Source of the DNA: Scylla paramamosain | Taxonomy: Eukaryota; Arthropoda; Malacostraca; Decapoda; Portunidae | DNA length: 64,000 nucleotides | Assembly (NCBI RefSeq): GCF_035594125.1 | Contig: NW_026973671.1 | Coordinates: 1,362,501 to 1,426,500, forward strand | Reading direction: 5' to 3' | Part shown: in pieces, positions 1 through 11,130 of the stretch | Layout: each line of letters begins with the position of its first letter | Numbering within the stretch: the stretch's first letter is position 1 | Notes under the pieces: model-generated | What the model saw: only the letters and a program-made list of their open reading frames with translations | Told to the model about the DNA's origin: nothing | Databases searched by the model: none | Position numbers and translations under genes: made by a program

Positions 1-74
1 GGGGAATAATGATGGTGATAATGTTCTCTTCGTATGAAATGGTCGCTTGTGACGTAAAAATATCTGATGTCTTG

Positions 75-490
75 ATGTACAATATTTGGTATTAATGTGT
101 GATAGTTGGTCTTGATGTACGATAGTTGGTCTTAATGTATGATAGTTGGTCTTGATGTACGATAGTTGGTCTTGATGTACGATAGTTGGTCATGAGGTAT
201 GATAGTTGGTCTTGATGTATGATAGGTCTTGATGTACGATACTTGGTCTTTATGTATGATAGTTGGTCTTGATGTACGATAGTTGGTCTTGATGTATGAT
301 AGTTGGTCTTGATGTATGATAGTTGGTCCTGATGTACAATAGTTGGTCTTGATGTAGTTGTCCTGATGTAGAGTAGTTGCTCTTAATGTGCAATAGTTAC
401 TCTTAATGTACAATAGTCGCTCTTAATATGGAATAGTTGCTCCTAATGTGAAACAGTCGCTCTTATTGTGGAATAGTCACTCTTAATATA
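75..490. repeat. Minisatellite, about 20-bp unit
   Basis: Tandem copies of a unit close to GATAGTTGGTCTTGATGTAC run head to tail. Copies at the right end are increasingly diverged (TCTTAATGTGGAATAGTTGC-like). Several copies lose 4-8 bases. The open frames across it are by-products of the periodicity. There are no unique spacers, so it is not a CRISPR array. Confidence 0.93.
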
Positions 491-630
491 TGTCAAACAA
501 TATGAAATAGTTTTAAATGATATGAAATAAATACTTTTAATATAAAATAGTTACTAAAGAGCTGATTGTATATAGACTACTGTATATAGGTGGAATAATG
601 ATGCTCGTGATAATAATAATAATGATAATA

Positions 631-678
<48 letters not shown>

Positions 679-1024
679 GTAATAATAATATTAATAATAA
701 TAATAATAAATAATGATAATCTCAAATATAATAATCTCAAATATAATTAGAGATATATACAGCAGTTTTTCTCTACCTGAATCTAACTTTGACATAATAC
801 ACGGCAGTAATCTAGAAATGGTCGGTTACATGAGGGAAAGTCGTAAAGTAAAACACTAAAGCTCTCTTGTGAATATAATTACTAATATACATTCCGTGCT
901 ATTCTGTATTGACTGAACCTCCTTTCTGTACGCCAGAAGCAGAAATACCTACAGAAACGCGGTGGAAAAATAAAAAAAGCTTGGCTATGTAGAAATGAGT
1001 AAGGGTGGAATGTTAATTAACACC
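491..1024. repeat. AT-rich spacer with ATA/TAA microsatellite (608-720)
   Basis: An imperfect trinucleotide run of TAA/ATA with scattered TGA and TAG interruptions occupies about 608-720. The rest is AT-rich DNA with no coding signal that I can see. Confidence 0.85.
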
Positions 1025-1029
1025 CTCAC

Positions 1030-1315
1030 TGTACTGTAGTGGATGAAGAAATGTGGAGAAACTGTAATGGCGGGTGAAACTGTGGAGAAACTGTAATGGC
1101 TGGAGAAACTGTGGATGAACTGTAATGACGAGTGAAACTGTAATGACTGGAGAAACTGTGGAGACACTGTAATGACTGGAGAAACTGTGGAGACACTGTA
1201 ATGACTGGAGAAATTGTAATGACTGGAGAAACTGTGGAGAAACTGTAATGACTGGTGAAACTGTAATGACTGGAGAAACTGTGGAGAAACTGTAATGTCT
1301 GGAGAAACTAATATT
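1030..1315. repeat. Minisatellite of GTAATGACTGGAGAAACT-type modules
   Basis: Two short modules, ACTGTAATGACTGG and AGAAACTGTGGAGA, alternate irregularly through about 285 bp. They give a compound minisatellite with a period near 18-30 bp. Array length is likely to vary between individuals. Confidence 0.9.
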
Positions 1316-1929
1316 CTAAGAGTTCTTATAAAAAAAATAGTAGGTAAGTAGTTATATTTTTCTCTTGGATATGATGACTGGTATAAACTTCCTCATTCGT
1401 CTACATTTTTATAGGAAAAGCAGAAGTAATAGTGTGATGATAGCAATAGCCAGCAGAAATACCTGTTCATAAGTAGGCGGGTCATTAAAAGTGGCGTAGG
1501 TGGAATAATATGTTTTCTTACAAATATAACTAGAAAAAAAAAAAAATCAGATACCTCCACTGATCCTCCCCAACTTACCGTGATCTGCTGACAATGCTTG
1601 GAGGAAGAATCGCTGCTAAAAATGATTTGCTTTCACATAAAAAATTTCGTGAAGAGAAGAGAAAAGAAGAGAAAAGAAGAGCGAGCAGTGAAAGTCCCAG
1701 AGGGGAAGACGTGTGATTTGGAGTGACTCCACCGCCAAAGTTTTATTTATTGTCGTGCTTATGCTGATGTGTTGGCGTTGCGTGGAGTGGCCGCCAGATG
1801 GAAGCACTGCCCACTATACGAGTACTCTACCTCGTATTCTTGAACCCTTCTACCCTTCACTAACTATTTTCGAAGACTACATAAATAAAACTAATTAACA
1901 ATGTTTTTTTTTCCACTAATATTATAGAT
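1316..1929. other. Unannotated spacer
   Basis: Mixed-composition DNA with a purine-rich AAGAAGAGAAAAGA stretch near 1655-1685. The short open frames on both strands have no recognisable domain. I see no gene here. Confidence 0.6.
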
Positions 1930-2012
1930 TTTGTTGATTGGTCAATAAAATCACGTAAACACTCTTGGAAACCACAATAACCGCAACTAGAGCCTCTTGA
2001 AAAGTAGGAATA
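1930..2012 (+). repeat. Dispersed repeat D, short fragment
   Basis: The stretch AAACACTCTTGGAA followed by AACTAGAGCCTCTTGAAAAG matches the right half of repeat D at 50750-50825. It lacks the Harbinger insertion found there, so it serves as an empty-site reference for that locus. Confidence 0.55.
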
Positions 2013-2054
2013 ATACGCAGAAATTATTCAGATGACAGGCGTCTGTGTCACCAG

Positions 2055-2056
<2 letters not shown>

Positions 2057-2127
<71 letters not shown>
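2057..2127. repeat. (CT)n microsatellite
   Basis: A perfect CT run of about 71 bp. Apparent frames of Ser-Leu or Arg-Glu repeats across it are artefacts. Confidence 0.99.
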
Positions 2128-2129
<2 letters not shown>

Positions 2130-2784
2130 AGTCACTCATTTCTTCGTCTAACCCATATCTTTTCTTTCCACACACAAGGAGGGAAATGTTCGAGGAGGAG
2201 GCTGGAAATAGGACGAGGGAGGGAGGAAGATGTTAGAGAAGGAGGATGGAGTTAGGGCGAAGGAATGAGATGTTATAGGAGGAAGTTGGAGTGAAGGAGG
2301 TTTGGAGCTATGACAAGAGAGAGAGATGAATATAATAGGGGGAAAAAAAAAAAGAGGACATAGAAAGGAATGGGAAGAAATTATGGGTCAGGAAGATCAA
2401 AGATAAAGTGTTAGGAATACTTATTACAGGCAGCACTGACAAGTAGCGCTAAACACAGGCAATTTTGCTGTCAAATAATAATATGATAAATGTTGGCTGT
2501 CTGTATTATTAAATGCACAGTTTTAGACGAGTCCGCAGATTGCCAAAGTCTGACGATGCAACCTCCGGTGTCCGTGACCCCACCTTCGAGTTTAAATCTT
2601 TACTTTTCACGCGTGGAGGGGGTAAAAAAAGAGGGCAAGAAGAAGAAAGTTCGGGATTTGGCTGCTTTTTCCACTTGAAATACATAGATAAAAAAAAAAA
2701 ACCTAACCAGGCAGGAGAGGCTAACATGGGAGATAACTCAAGATGTCTCGATATCACGATACTCTCGGTTGTTCATCACTGGAA
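2128..2784. other. Unannotated purine-rich spacer
   Basis: GGAGGA-rich sequence (2180-2360) is followed by DNA with no recognisable feature. The overlapping short frames near 2500-2940 have no domain that I can identify. Confidence 0.6.
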
Positions 2785-2990
2785 CCGCGGTGACTCAGGC
2801 GGCAGCGCGTCTGACTATTACACAAGTGACCAGGCTTCGAATCCTTCTCACGACCGGTATTGTTCTGGGATTCACCCAGCCTTGAAGTGTGCACCGGGCA
2901 GCTGTGACAGGGAAGGTGAAGGTGGCGGAGCGAGAAACTAACCAGCGTACTCCAAATGCCAAGGCTGTCTGTCCTAAGCTCGTCCTATGC
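2785..2990 (+). mobile_element. tRNA-derived SINE (probable)
   Basis: The sequence contains a close match to an RNA polymerase III A box (TGACTCAGGCGG, from 2791). About 43 bp later comes a near-perfect B box (GCTTCGAATCC, 2834-2844), the spacing expected in a tRNA-like head. A non-tRNA body of about 150 bp follows. A functional tRNA is unlikely because the acceptor-stem pairing and a clear anticodon arm are not evident. I did not find a second copy in this window, so SINE status rests on the tRNA-like head alone. Confidence 0.5.
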
Positions 2991-3039
2991 AAATGCTCAC
3001 TGAATTCGGCACCTCTTTGTGATTGTCATTCATCTGTTC

Positions 3040-3510
3040 AAAAAGTATATGCATAGTTTCATCTGTACGCATGAGTCTCATTACAGCACCGGTGAACTCC
3101 TTAAGTGTTAATGAAAGAACGACACTTTATTTGTCTACCTCTGAGTCATTAATGTCATTAATGTCCTTGAGTGCTAATGAGAACGACATTTATTTCCTCT
3201 ATCTACGTTGGTCGTTCACATCACCCAATCCTTTAGTGCTAATGAGAGAACGACACTTGGTACCCCCGGGTCGTTTATGTCTTAACCTCAAGTTTAATTA
3301 GAGAACTAAACATTTGCTACCTCCACTGGTCATTTACATCACCCCACACAGTAAATGCTAATGAGAACGACAATTCTTACCTCATTTCCTCTCAATCATT
3401 TGTATGGCCTCGCGTTAATGAGAGAACACTTGTTACCTTATTACAAGGAGATCACTTATATCACCTACCTCTAATGTGCTAATGAGAGACGACACCACCT
3501 CGTTACTCCG
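3040..3510. repeat. Degenerate tandem repeat, about 60-63-bp unit
   Basis: The phrase GCTAATGAGAGAACGACACT followed by TTACCTC and TCATTTACATCACC-like text recurs at roughly 60-bp intervals, starting near 3103, 3170, 3236, 3293, 3350, 3413 and 3476. The units differ by substitutions and small indels, so the array is old. Confidence 0.85.
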
Positions 3511-3837
3511 AGGGGTCAGTTGTTTTGAAGCGTAGTTAAGGACACTTCAATGATGTAGTGGATTACGTGTATGTCATTTTGCGACACACACACACAGCTA
3601 AGTTACTGATGTCCTGAGATACGCAGAATAAGAGTACCACCAGTAATTAATCAGCAGAGAGTCACTAATCACCACAGTCACCCCCACACACGAGTCAAGG
3701 CACACACTTGTCCACGCGCCACCCAGTCCCAGGAAACATCTGAGGTGCAGCGGCTCGCCAGGCAGGCAGGGGCGCCGTCCCGTTGCAAACAGTGACCAGA
3801 CAATTACTTCCACACTCAACATTTGGGGTTGGCAGTG
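3511..3837. other. Unannotated spacer
   Basis: Unique sequence of moderate GC content. The short minus-strand frame across it has no recognisable domain. Confidence 0.55.
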
Positions 3838-3935
3838 TGTGTTAGTGGTCAAGTGTGTATTATTTGCATTGGTTGAAATTACTGTTAGTCGCTTTAGTTG
3901 GTGTAAAGGTTAGAGATTACGTATTTAGACTACAC
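3838..3935. repeat. Detached copy of the 15.5-18.2 kb array unit
   Basis: About 95 bp here (TAGTGGTCA, then CATTGGTTGAAATTA, then GTTAGAGATTA) aligns with 15868-15965 in the same order with scattered mismatches. It is probably a dispersed copy of the same repeat unit. Confidence 0.6.
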
Positions 3936-4377
3936 TAAGTGGTTACCGCAGCAGACACGCATCAGGTCTGTATGAAACGGGAAGGCAGTGCGTTCAGGCT
4001 GTGGTAAATACACTAAAAAGCAGAATACACTCATATGTGGTAGCCCTACTTTAAAAGAAGACAGAACAAGAAAAAAAATAAGAAGACAAGAAAAGAAAAA
4101 CAAGGAAGAATAAATGGAGGAAAAAGAAAGAGGAAATAGACACAGCCAGTATCCGCCACGGTTGTCCTGTAGACTGCGTCACCACCTCCATCACATGACA
4201 TGTACAAAATTTGACTTATCCAGGGCGCCTAACAGTTTCGTCACAGCAATCCCACACGGTTTCACGGAGCAGAGTGGAAGCAACAGCCACTGAAAGGCTT
4301 GAACTGCTCCATCACTCTAAGTTGTCGTTCGTGTTTCGAGGTGATATCCTTAACTTGCACCTCAATATTTCATTAAG
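3936..4377. other. Unannotated spacer
   Basis: Contains an A/G-rich stretch (4050-4135). No gene or known repeat recognised. Confidence 0.5.
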
Positions 4378-4580
4378 CCTGAGAAGAACCCGTGCCAGTC
4401 ACAGGGTTGAGGTAGAAGACAGCATGGGTAGCAGTAACTGAGCACAAGAGACTGAAGAACCCGTGCCAGTCGTGGGGATGAGCTACAAGAAAGTATGAGT
4501 AACAATAACTGAGCACAAGAGACTGAGAAGAATCCCTGCCAGTCGGACAGAGCCTTAGGATAGCACGAATAATATTAAGA
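4378..4580. repeat. Tandem triplication, about 72-bp unit
   Basis: Three consecutive units each carry GAAGAACCCGTGCCAGTC (third copy GAAGAATCCCTGCCAGTC), a short variable part, then AGCACAAGAGACTGA. Divergence between units is modest. Confidence 0.85.
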
Positions 4581-4654
4581 GACTAATTCCACACATACGA
4601 ACTTCAAAATGTCCCATATCTGAGTTTTTCTTTTTTTCTTTTTTTGAAGTATGT

Positions 4655-4830
4655 CCTAGAACGTTGCCACTGTTATGGATGCCGAGTCATTAAGGGGCTT
4701 TAAAAAAAGATTACATAGATTCATGTATGAGGACGATGAGTGAAAGAAACAGGTTGGTATGTTTTCTGCAGGGACTGCCAGACGTAGAGTACTGCAAGCA
4801 ACCACCGGTCCACTAGCGGCGTGCTGTTCT
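4655..4830 (+). mobile_element. CR1-like LINE 3' end remnant (LINE-C)
   Basis: The translated text GCCGAGTCATTAAGGGGCTTTAA corresponds to the conserved AESIxxFKxRL-type C-terminus of this LINE family. It is followed by the shared 3' tail GGGACTGCCAGACG. The same two landmarks in the same order occur at 10885, 40690 and 42245. Only the last part of the reverse-transcriptase protein and the 3' UTR are present. Confidence 0.7.
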
Positions 4831-5221
4831 GTCGTAATCTTGACCGCTGATGTCTCTCTCGGCGCTTGTTATCTACACTTCTCTTTCCTTTACTGCTTTT
4901 TGTACTTGATTTGTATCATTTTCTTTTATTTCTTATTTTCTGAGGTTTATGTAAAATTATAAACATACATTTATCGTGTTATTATTACTTTCACCAACCA
5001 TTAATTGCATAAACACCTTTTTTTGCATATTTCATATATTGTCCGACTCCTTAGGGCGCGATAGACTCAACAACAACAGCTGTCATCGGCGCCACAAGGA
5101 GGCACTGCAAGACCAGAAGCAAGTTTTACCCACAGCGCATCATTTCTGTTACACTAACTAAACTCGCCAAGTCTTTGGAATCTCCTTCAATAATTTTTTG
5201 TTTGACAGCGGCATATTAAGC

Positions 5222-5224
<3 letters not shown>
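4831..5224. other. Unannotated AT-rich spacer
   Basis: No gene, repeat or regulatory element recognised. Confidence 0.5.
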
Positions 5225-5294
<70 letters not shown>

Positions 5295-5578
5295 ATGTTT
5301 GGTTCGTAAATGTTATTATTTCTGATTATTACACATACATAAAGAATATATCTATCTATCTATTTATCTATCTATTTATCTGTCTATCTACACCTATCTA
5401 TCAATGTACATTTATCCATCTCCACACATCTATCTATATATCTATCTATTTATCTATCTATAAATCTACCTACTTACTTACGTACCTATCTATCGATCCA
5501 TAATTTTACTTTTTTACACATATCTATCTATCCATCTGTCTGTCTATCTATTTATTTATCTACCAATCTATCAAGCTA
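5225..5578. repeat. (CT)n then TATC/CTAT tetranucleotide microsatellite
   Basis: A perfect (TC)n run occupies 5225-5293. After a short gap an imperfect tetranucleotide tract of TATC, TTTATC and CTAC variants runs from about 5347 to 5578. Confidence 0.97.
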
Positions 5579-5583
5579 TACGT

Positions 5584-5799
5584 ATGAGAGCCCCGTGGCA
5601 GATGGGCGAGGCACTAAAGTTTGCAGTGCCGGAAGCCCCCACCGCCCCAGGGCCTCGCGGGGATGCCTGGGTCTTCTGCTCGGGGCCACGGGATAGAGAG
5701 AGCTGTGTTGTATCGCCTCAGACGCAGAGCAACGTAAAACAGGGAAATGGTGGTGATACAGGAATGTGTGTGCTAGTGTTGGTTGCTTATTCTTCGTGA
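5584..5799 (+). other. GC-rich island with a 71-codon open frame, function unknown
   Basis: This block is GC-rich while its neighbours are AT-rich microsatellites. An ATG-initiated 71-codon frame crosses it, rich in Pro, Gly and Ala in the first half. I recognise no domain and see neither a clear splice signal nor a polyadenylation signal. It could be a stray exon, a repeat fragment or chance. Confidence 0.15.
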
Positions 5800-5869
5800 G
5801 ATTTTTGTTATTATATGAACAGAATGCGTGTGATGGCTATGGAACATATCTGAATATTTTTTTGGTCAC

Positions 5870-6058
5870 ACCTCCAACAGTTGTAAAAGGGATTTAGTTG
5901 AAGTGACATAGGTTTTTGAGAAAGTTTTTATGGTTCTAGCGACAGATTAACAAGATATCTACATTGTTAATAGGAGAAACAGTCATGAGAGCCCGGCTAG
6001 TTATCTCTGTGGCTTTTGAAAATAGTCGTGATGAGAGAACTTATATTGTAAAGGTGTG
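5870..6058 (-). repeat. Dispersed repeat D, minus orientation
   Basis: Shares TTTATGGTTCTAGCGACAG, then ACCCGGCT/GCCCGGCT, then ATCTCTGTGGC and AATAGTCGTGATGAGAG with the copy at 30645-30800. The reverse complement matches 49970-50131. Confidence 0.8.
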
Positions 6059-6073
6059 GAGAATCAGCTGTTG

Positions 6074-6106
<33 letters not shown>

Positions 6107-6107
6107 T

Positions 6108-6152
<45 letters not shown>

Positions 6153-6158
6153 CGTTGC

Positions 6159-6211
<53 letters not shown>
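6074..6211. repeat. Compound (CTA)n-(TG)n microsatellite
   Basis: CTA repeats with one ATT interruption run to 6152. A short TTGCTAC bridge follows, then (TG)n from about 6162 to 6211. A GACT tetranucleotide run of about 20 bp follows at 6239-6260. Confidence 0.98.
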
Positions 6212-6212
<1 letters not shown>

Positions 6213-6348
6213 CAAGGGTCCTGTTGTGTGCTTCCCGATGACTGACTGACTGACTGACTTAATAATTGACTAAATGAATAGTTGACTTTGATGTGTCACA
6301 ACAAGAGGATCATATAACGCAGTAAATTACACGCTGAATAATTATATA

Positions 6349-6351
<3 letters not shown>

Positions 6352-6416
<65 letters not shown>
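6352..6416. repeat. (AG)n microsatellite
   Basis: Perfect AG run. Confidence 0.99.
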
Positions 6417-6418
<2 letters not shown>

Positions 6419-6504
6419 CACGTGTTATATTCAAATTTCATTCTATTTATGTGTATTCATCTATTTATTTATTTATTTACTTTTATTGTTTTTTCTCTTC
6501 CTTT

Positions 6505-6519
6505 CTTCTTCTTCTTCTT

Positions 6520-6593
<74 letters not shown>
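6505..6593. repeat. Compound (CTT)n-(ATT)n microsatellite
   Basis: A CTT run changes directly into an ATT run at about 6548. The two trinucleotides differ by one base, which suggests the second arose by point mutation followed by slippage. Confidence 0.98.
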
Positions 6594-7554
6594 CATTCAC
6601 TCTACTTACATGTTTCCGTTGTCAGTATTAAGTGTCCAACAAGGCAACAGTTAAGTAATACACAAAACAGTACAACTCATTAATATCATCCTTCCTCAGC
6701 TGCTCTGCTAATAATAACAATTCAAGTGCACTGACTACACTTTCCACTGCACTTATAAATCTTTTTCTACTTCATGCCCACTGTTATCATGTAATCTGCT
6801 TCCTTCTATATTCCTTCTAAGTGCATAGAGACTACCAATTATTAAGTAAATACAATACTACCCGCTAAGGTTACAATGAAGTGTGGTTAAGCAGTAATTC
6901 TCCTCCCCTCTCACCTTTATTCTGTCCACCTCACTAAAGCAGGAGTTAACTAGCACCTTCCTTCGCTCCTTCATCCCTTTCATTGGCACACTCTGGAACT
7001 TTGTCTCTTTCTGTCTTTCCTCCTCTGCAATGACTCGATCTGTTTCAAAAGTGGAGTAGCAAGAGTCTTCTGGAAATAAATTGATCTAATTTTATTTATT
7101 TATTGCTCATTTATTTATTTACTTATTTATTTTTACTAACTTTTAACTGCGAGCGGAAACTTCAGCATGCTATTTTATTATTTTTTCCCTGAGCCAGGAA
7201 TAAAACACAAAGAATAAAAGACCAAAAGGGTATAATTTCCAGTATACTCCTTAACCAATTTCCATTTATATCCCCCTGTGCACCTCTAACTCCTTCACAA
7301 CAACTGCCAATTCACGAGCTTCACGCAGGCACCAGGTGTTGACCAGAGCAGAGTAAGGACTCACTCTCCTTCCAGCGTCCTGTTAGCTGAATTTTTAACA
7401 GAAGGATAACAAGACGTCTCCGGGATTTAACTGGCCAACCCGAACAGAACTCTTTCCATATTTACCTTATGGAAAGAGGTAATTACGCTGGTGTTTTTTT
7501 GGTATAGAGTTTTGTAGCCAGTGTTCTTTTTATACGAAAATGTGTTATTTATGA
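6594..7554. other. Unannotated spacer
   Basis: AT-rich DNA, with TTTA-type low complexity at 7085-7135. Both strands were read for domains and none was recognised. Confidence 0.5.
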
Positions 7555-7645
7555 CAGACTTGTGTTCTGAGGCGCCCCGAGCTCTCATCAGGAGTGTTTT
7601 CTATGGCCACGGAAATGATTAGTCGGGGTACAGGGATGTTTTTCA
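7555..7645 (+). repeat. Dispersed repeat D fragment
   Basis: GCTCTCATCA, then GTGTTTTCTATGGCCAC, then GAAATGATTAGTCGGG follows the order of landmarks in 49990-50080 with moderate divergence. Confidence 0.6.
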
Positions 7646-7660
7646 TTGAGGGTACAAAAT

Positions 7661-7663
<3 letters not shown>

Positions 7664-7724
<61 letters not shown>
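7664..7724. repeat. (TG)n microsatellite
   Basis: Perfect GT run. It lies directly beside the repeat D fragment. Confidence 0.99.
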
Positions 7725-7727
<3 letters not shown>

Positions 7728-8194
7728 AGTGTTTTTCAATAGGGCCATGTATGTGTTGGGTTAAAAAATCAGACCTGTAACTTTTCAATCTCTACTAGTC
7801 ATGAAAACACCCATAAAAATAAAAAAAAAAAAAGATCTCAGCCACCTCATCTCATAAAAGCACTTCCTGAGAACCCCAGCTACCTTTTCCAACCACTAGT
7901 CATAAAAACACGCTTGGAAACTCCCAATAACTTCCACCACAACACATCGAAAAGAGAGACAAGACACTGAAACGTTTTGAAATACAGACTTGTTACTTAA
8001 ATCATTTCACTGCCAGCCATTTTTTTTTTTTCCATAATCATCTATAAATCTTAAGATACTTATACTGCAGTTTCTTTGTAACCTCTTAATCTCTCTTCTT
8101 TCTGCCTCTATAAAAAATAATTTCTTTACAATGTTTCGAATGTTGACGAAGGGAAACCTTACCGGTGGAAGGACTCCGTTGATTTGATCATAAT
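7725..8194. other. Unannotated spacer
   Basis: AT-rich DNA with faint similarity to repeat D wording near 7800-7935 (CATAAAAACAC, CTTGGAAACTCCC). No gene recognised. Confidence 0.5.
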
Positions 8195-8995
8195 ATTAGG
8201 ATTTGTTCTTAAACGATTTAAGGTTTTGATTGCACCTCGTACTCTTAAATTATTTATTTTTTTTTTTTTGTTGCCAAGGGCAACAAAATTATGAATAAAA
8301 AAAAAGGGCTCTGTTAATGCTAGTTTCCATGCAGATGTCAGATAGAATTATAAAAAAAAAAAAAAAAAAACAGGTCTTGAAACCTCCCTCTTGAAAGAGT
8401 TCAAGTCATTGGAAGGAGGAAATACAGAAACAGGCAGGGAGGTGCAAAGTTTACCAGAGAAAGGGAAGGATGATTGAAAATACTGGTTAACTCTTGCATT
8501 AGGGAGGTGGACAGAATAACGATGAGAGAAAGAAGAATGTCTTGTTCAGCGAGGCCGCGGGAGGAGAAGAGGCATGCAATTAGGAAGATAAGAAAAGTAG
8601 TTAGCGTTAAAATAGCGGTAAAAGAGAGCAAGAGATGTAACGATGCGGTGATGAGGAACAGAATGAAGACAGTCAGTTAGATTGGAGCCTTCAATATTAG
8701 GGGTTGTATTCTTAAACGATTTAGACTTAAAATATTAGGGTTTGTATTCTTAAGCCATCGGAGCTTTCACTAATCAGGACTTGTACTCTAAAACGATATG
8801 TCTTTTTAGTAACAGCTTAGATTATTGGAACTTTCAGTATTAGAGTTTGTATACTTAGACAATCTAACCTTTCAATATAAAGTCTTACATTCTTAAGTAC
8901 TGGTGCTTTCAATATTTGTGCTTGTATTCTTAAACGATCTGACCTTTCAGTATTAGATCTTGTACATATTTTTAGTCGATCTGAACTTTCAAAAG
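8195..8995. repeat. Degenerate tandem array, about 60-bp unit, interrupted by a LINE fragment
   Basis: The phrase CTTTCAATATTAGGGTTTGTATTCTTAAACGATCT is the rough unit and recurs at about 60-bp intervals from 8690 to 8995. One unit (AATATTAGGATTTGTTCTTAAACGATTT) lies on the other side of the LINE fragment at 8195-8230, so the LINE entered an existing array. Confidence 0.8.
8253..8684 (-). mobile_element. LINE-A 3' fragment
   Basis: Read on the minus strand, this corresponds to the last ~120 codons and 3' tail of LINE-A (compare plus strand 45715-46130). Shared landmarks are the reverse complements of CTGACTGTCTTC, CGCGGCCTCGCT, GTTAACCAGTATT and GTTGCCCTTGG. Many substitutions and indels break the frame. 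A 5'-truncated, old copy. Confidence 0.85.
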
Positions 8996-9521
8996 CACAT
9001 TTTGTCTGGACACAAATGTAACTAGTTGGATTATTATAATGTCTTCCTTTAACTATGGCGCAGAATCCTTGTTTAACTGTCACTAGAATCACGAAGACAT
9101 CCTCGCAAACTCATAACTTTCTCTACAGTCTGTTAAAAGAAGTGAAGAGAGGGCGCTGAAATATTTGAGACTATGGACCCTGTAGGACTGCGAGGCATAA
9201 CATAAAGACTGTTGCTGCTGCTGCTGAAAATATGGGTAAAAGATGGAGTGAAATAGAGGTCCATTGCTCCTACAGGGCTCTCCTCATAGCAGCTACATTT
9301 TAACAAGTTCTGAAAATAAGAATAAAGTCGATTAAACTTGATTTGGGCTCAGGATGCAAGGCAGTGAATGTTATTGATGAAGTGTTAGGTTCGGAGTAAG
9401 ATGTTGTGAAGTTTAGTAACTTTAGAGAAACTGAGATAGCTAGAGTTCAGCAAGCAGTTTGAAGCTCAGACATTATTGAAATTCCCAAAACAGAAGGGAG
9501 AGTTACCTATAGTAGTTTTCT

Positions 9522-9522
<1 letters not shown>
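8996..9522. other. Unannotated spacer
   Basis: No gene or repeat recognised on either strand. Confidence 0.5.

Positions 9523-9590
<68 letters not shown>
9523..9590. repeat. (AC)n microsatellite
   Basis: Perfect CA run. Confidence 0.99.
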
Positions 9591-9593
<3 letters not shown>

Positions 9594-9654
9594 AACAGAA
9601 GGTAAGTTACTAAGAAAAGGTGTCAAGTCGAGTGCCTGGAACGTAGTGAGGGTA

Positions 9655-10130
9655 AGAGAGTTGGTGTTCGTGAGGATAAACGGCGACTGAGATAAAATTC
9701 ACATGAATTACGTACTTGTTTGATGGAGACGTGGAGGTGTGATGGAGTGAGTGTCTTTACTATGGAAAATGGGAATAAAATTAAGTGCTTGTAAAGATGT
9801 GTTGGAGTTTGTATGTAGTACGCAGTTATTCAATGTTGATATAGTAGTGTGAGTGAAAGTAGCTATAACTTAGATAACGGGAGGAGAGATAGTGTTCTTA
9901 AAAATGAGAGGACACGGTGTTAAAATTTGCAAGTTGTACGCTGTTATTTGATAGAGATACAAGAGTGTGAATGTGGGAGTGTCTTGAAGGTAGAAAATGG
10001 GAATAGAGCTGAATGTTCGTAAAGATGAGGGGGACACTATGCTAACATTTAAAAGTAGTACGCAGTCATTATATACATGTAAGAGTGAGACTGAGTGTTT
10101 TTGACATAGAAAACAAAGAGAAAATTAAGT
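9655..10130. repeat. Degenerate tandem array, about 110-130-bp unit
   Basis: Recurring order of landmarks: a GAGTGTGAGTG/GTGTGATGG segment, then TAGAAAATGGGAATA, then AAGTGCTTGTAAAGATG, then GTAGTACGCAGTTATT. I count about four units. Substitutions are frequent. Confidence 0.75.
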
Positions 10131-10617
10131 GATTCTGTGTTTTATAACTTTCCTATCCCCAGTATGTCATTGTATAATGCAAGAAAAATAACGTAGATAT
10201 AAATATAGATACACATAAGACCCTAAAAAAAATAACACTATAATTACACCTATATATCTAAAATGTACTCCACTTTCAATTAACAAACTGAAACTATTCT
10301 AAAAGATGACGGGAATACTACTTTCCAAGATTCGTGCCTGTGTAGCCATCTGACGGAGGAGTGGGGCGCGTGAGGCAGTTATCACACTCGTAGCAAAACT
10401 GTGGAAATACTGGAGAGCTCTGTAGCGGCGCAACGAGAAGTGGCTGTAGTTGATGGCAGCAGGAGTGTGCTTCACGCCATAGAGGAGGAGAGTACAGGGT
10501 GTTAGCTGGTAAAAACGAGTTTGATGGAGCGGAGTTATGTGGGTAGTAGATATGTAAGAGGGAGGTGCTGATAACGGAGTGTAGAGAGCAGGTGTTCGCT
10601 TTTTAGTACATCTTGAG
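10131..10617. other. Unannotated spacer
   Basis: A 119-codon minus-strand frame (10299-10658) crosses this region but has no recognisable domain and runs into the flanking tandem repeat. I treat it as chance. Confidence 0.5.
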
Positions 10618-10878
10618 GGAGGAAAGTGGCGTTCAGATATACGTAAAAGATGTAACAAGGCTGATGCAGACTAGGTACTTGGGGTTACGTTGCTGAAAAG
10701 GACGAGAAGTAACGGATTCAAGTTTGACTGCGTTAGATTTTAGAAGGGAGAAAAGTGGCGTTCTGATATGCGTAAGGGATATGACGAGGCTGATGCAAAT
10801 TAGATACTTGGGGTTACGTTGCTGAAAAGAACGAGAAGTAACGGATTCAAGTTTGATTATAGTTTAGATTTTAGAAGG
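10618..10878. repeat. Direct tandem duplication, about 130 bp
   Basis: Two adjacent copies share GAAAGTGGCGTTC/GAAAAGTGGCGTTC, TGATGCAGACTAG/TGATGCAAATTAG, TACTTGGGGTTACGTTGC and GAAGTAACGGATTCAAGTTT. They are nearly identical, so this duplication is younger than most arrays in the window. Confidence 0.92.
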
Positions 10879-10884
10879 CAGAGG

Positions 10885-11130
10885 GACAGATTCGTACATA
10901 AATAGACTGGTAAATGACTGGAATAAGAGTACATTCCGTAATCACGTTATTTGTGCTGAGTCAATAAGGGAGTTTCAAATATTACGTATAGATTTATATC
11001 CATAAATCTATATGAATGATAAATGATACAGTATGGTTAATGGTAAGTATGATAAGTGGATAGAGGTATGTATGTTATATGCTTTTCACAGGGACTGCCA
11101 CGTGTAGACTTACTGACTCTTTGCAGCTTC
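10885..11130 (+). mobile_element. CR1-like LINE 3' remnant (LINE-C)
   Basis: The segment with AATGACTGGAATAAG, then GCTGAGTCAATAAGGGAGTT, encodes a diverged form of the family's xxWNxLSxxVVxAESIxxF C-terminus. It ends in the shared tail CAGGGACTGCCACGTGTAGA. Confidence 0.75.

Noticed and set aside
75..490. Regular short repeats resembling a CRISPR array
   Set aside because: Units abut without unique spacers, the host is eukaryotic and no cas genes are present; it is a minisatellite.
2785..2860. Functional tRNA gene
   Set aside because: A and B boxes are present but no convincing cloverleaf or acceptor stem; better read as a SINE head.
10299..10658. 119-codon minus-strand frame as a gene
   Set aside because: Its start lies inside a tandem duplication and nothing in it is recognisable.
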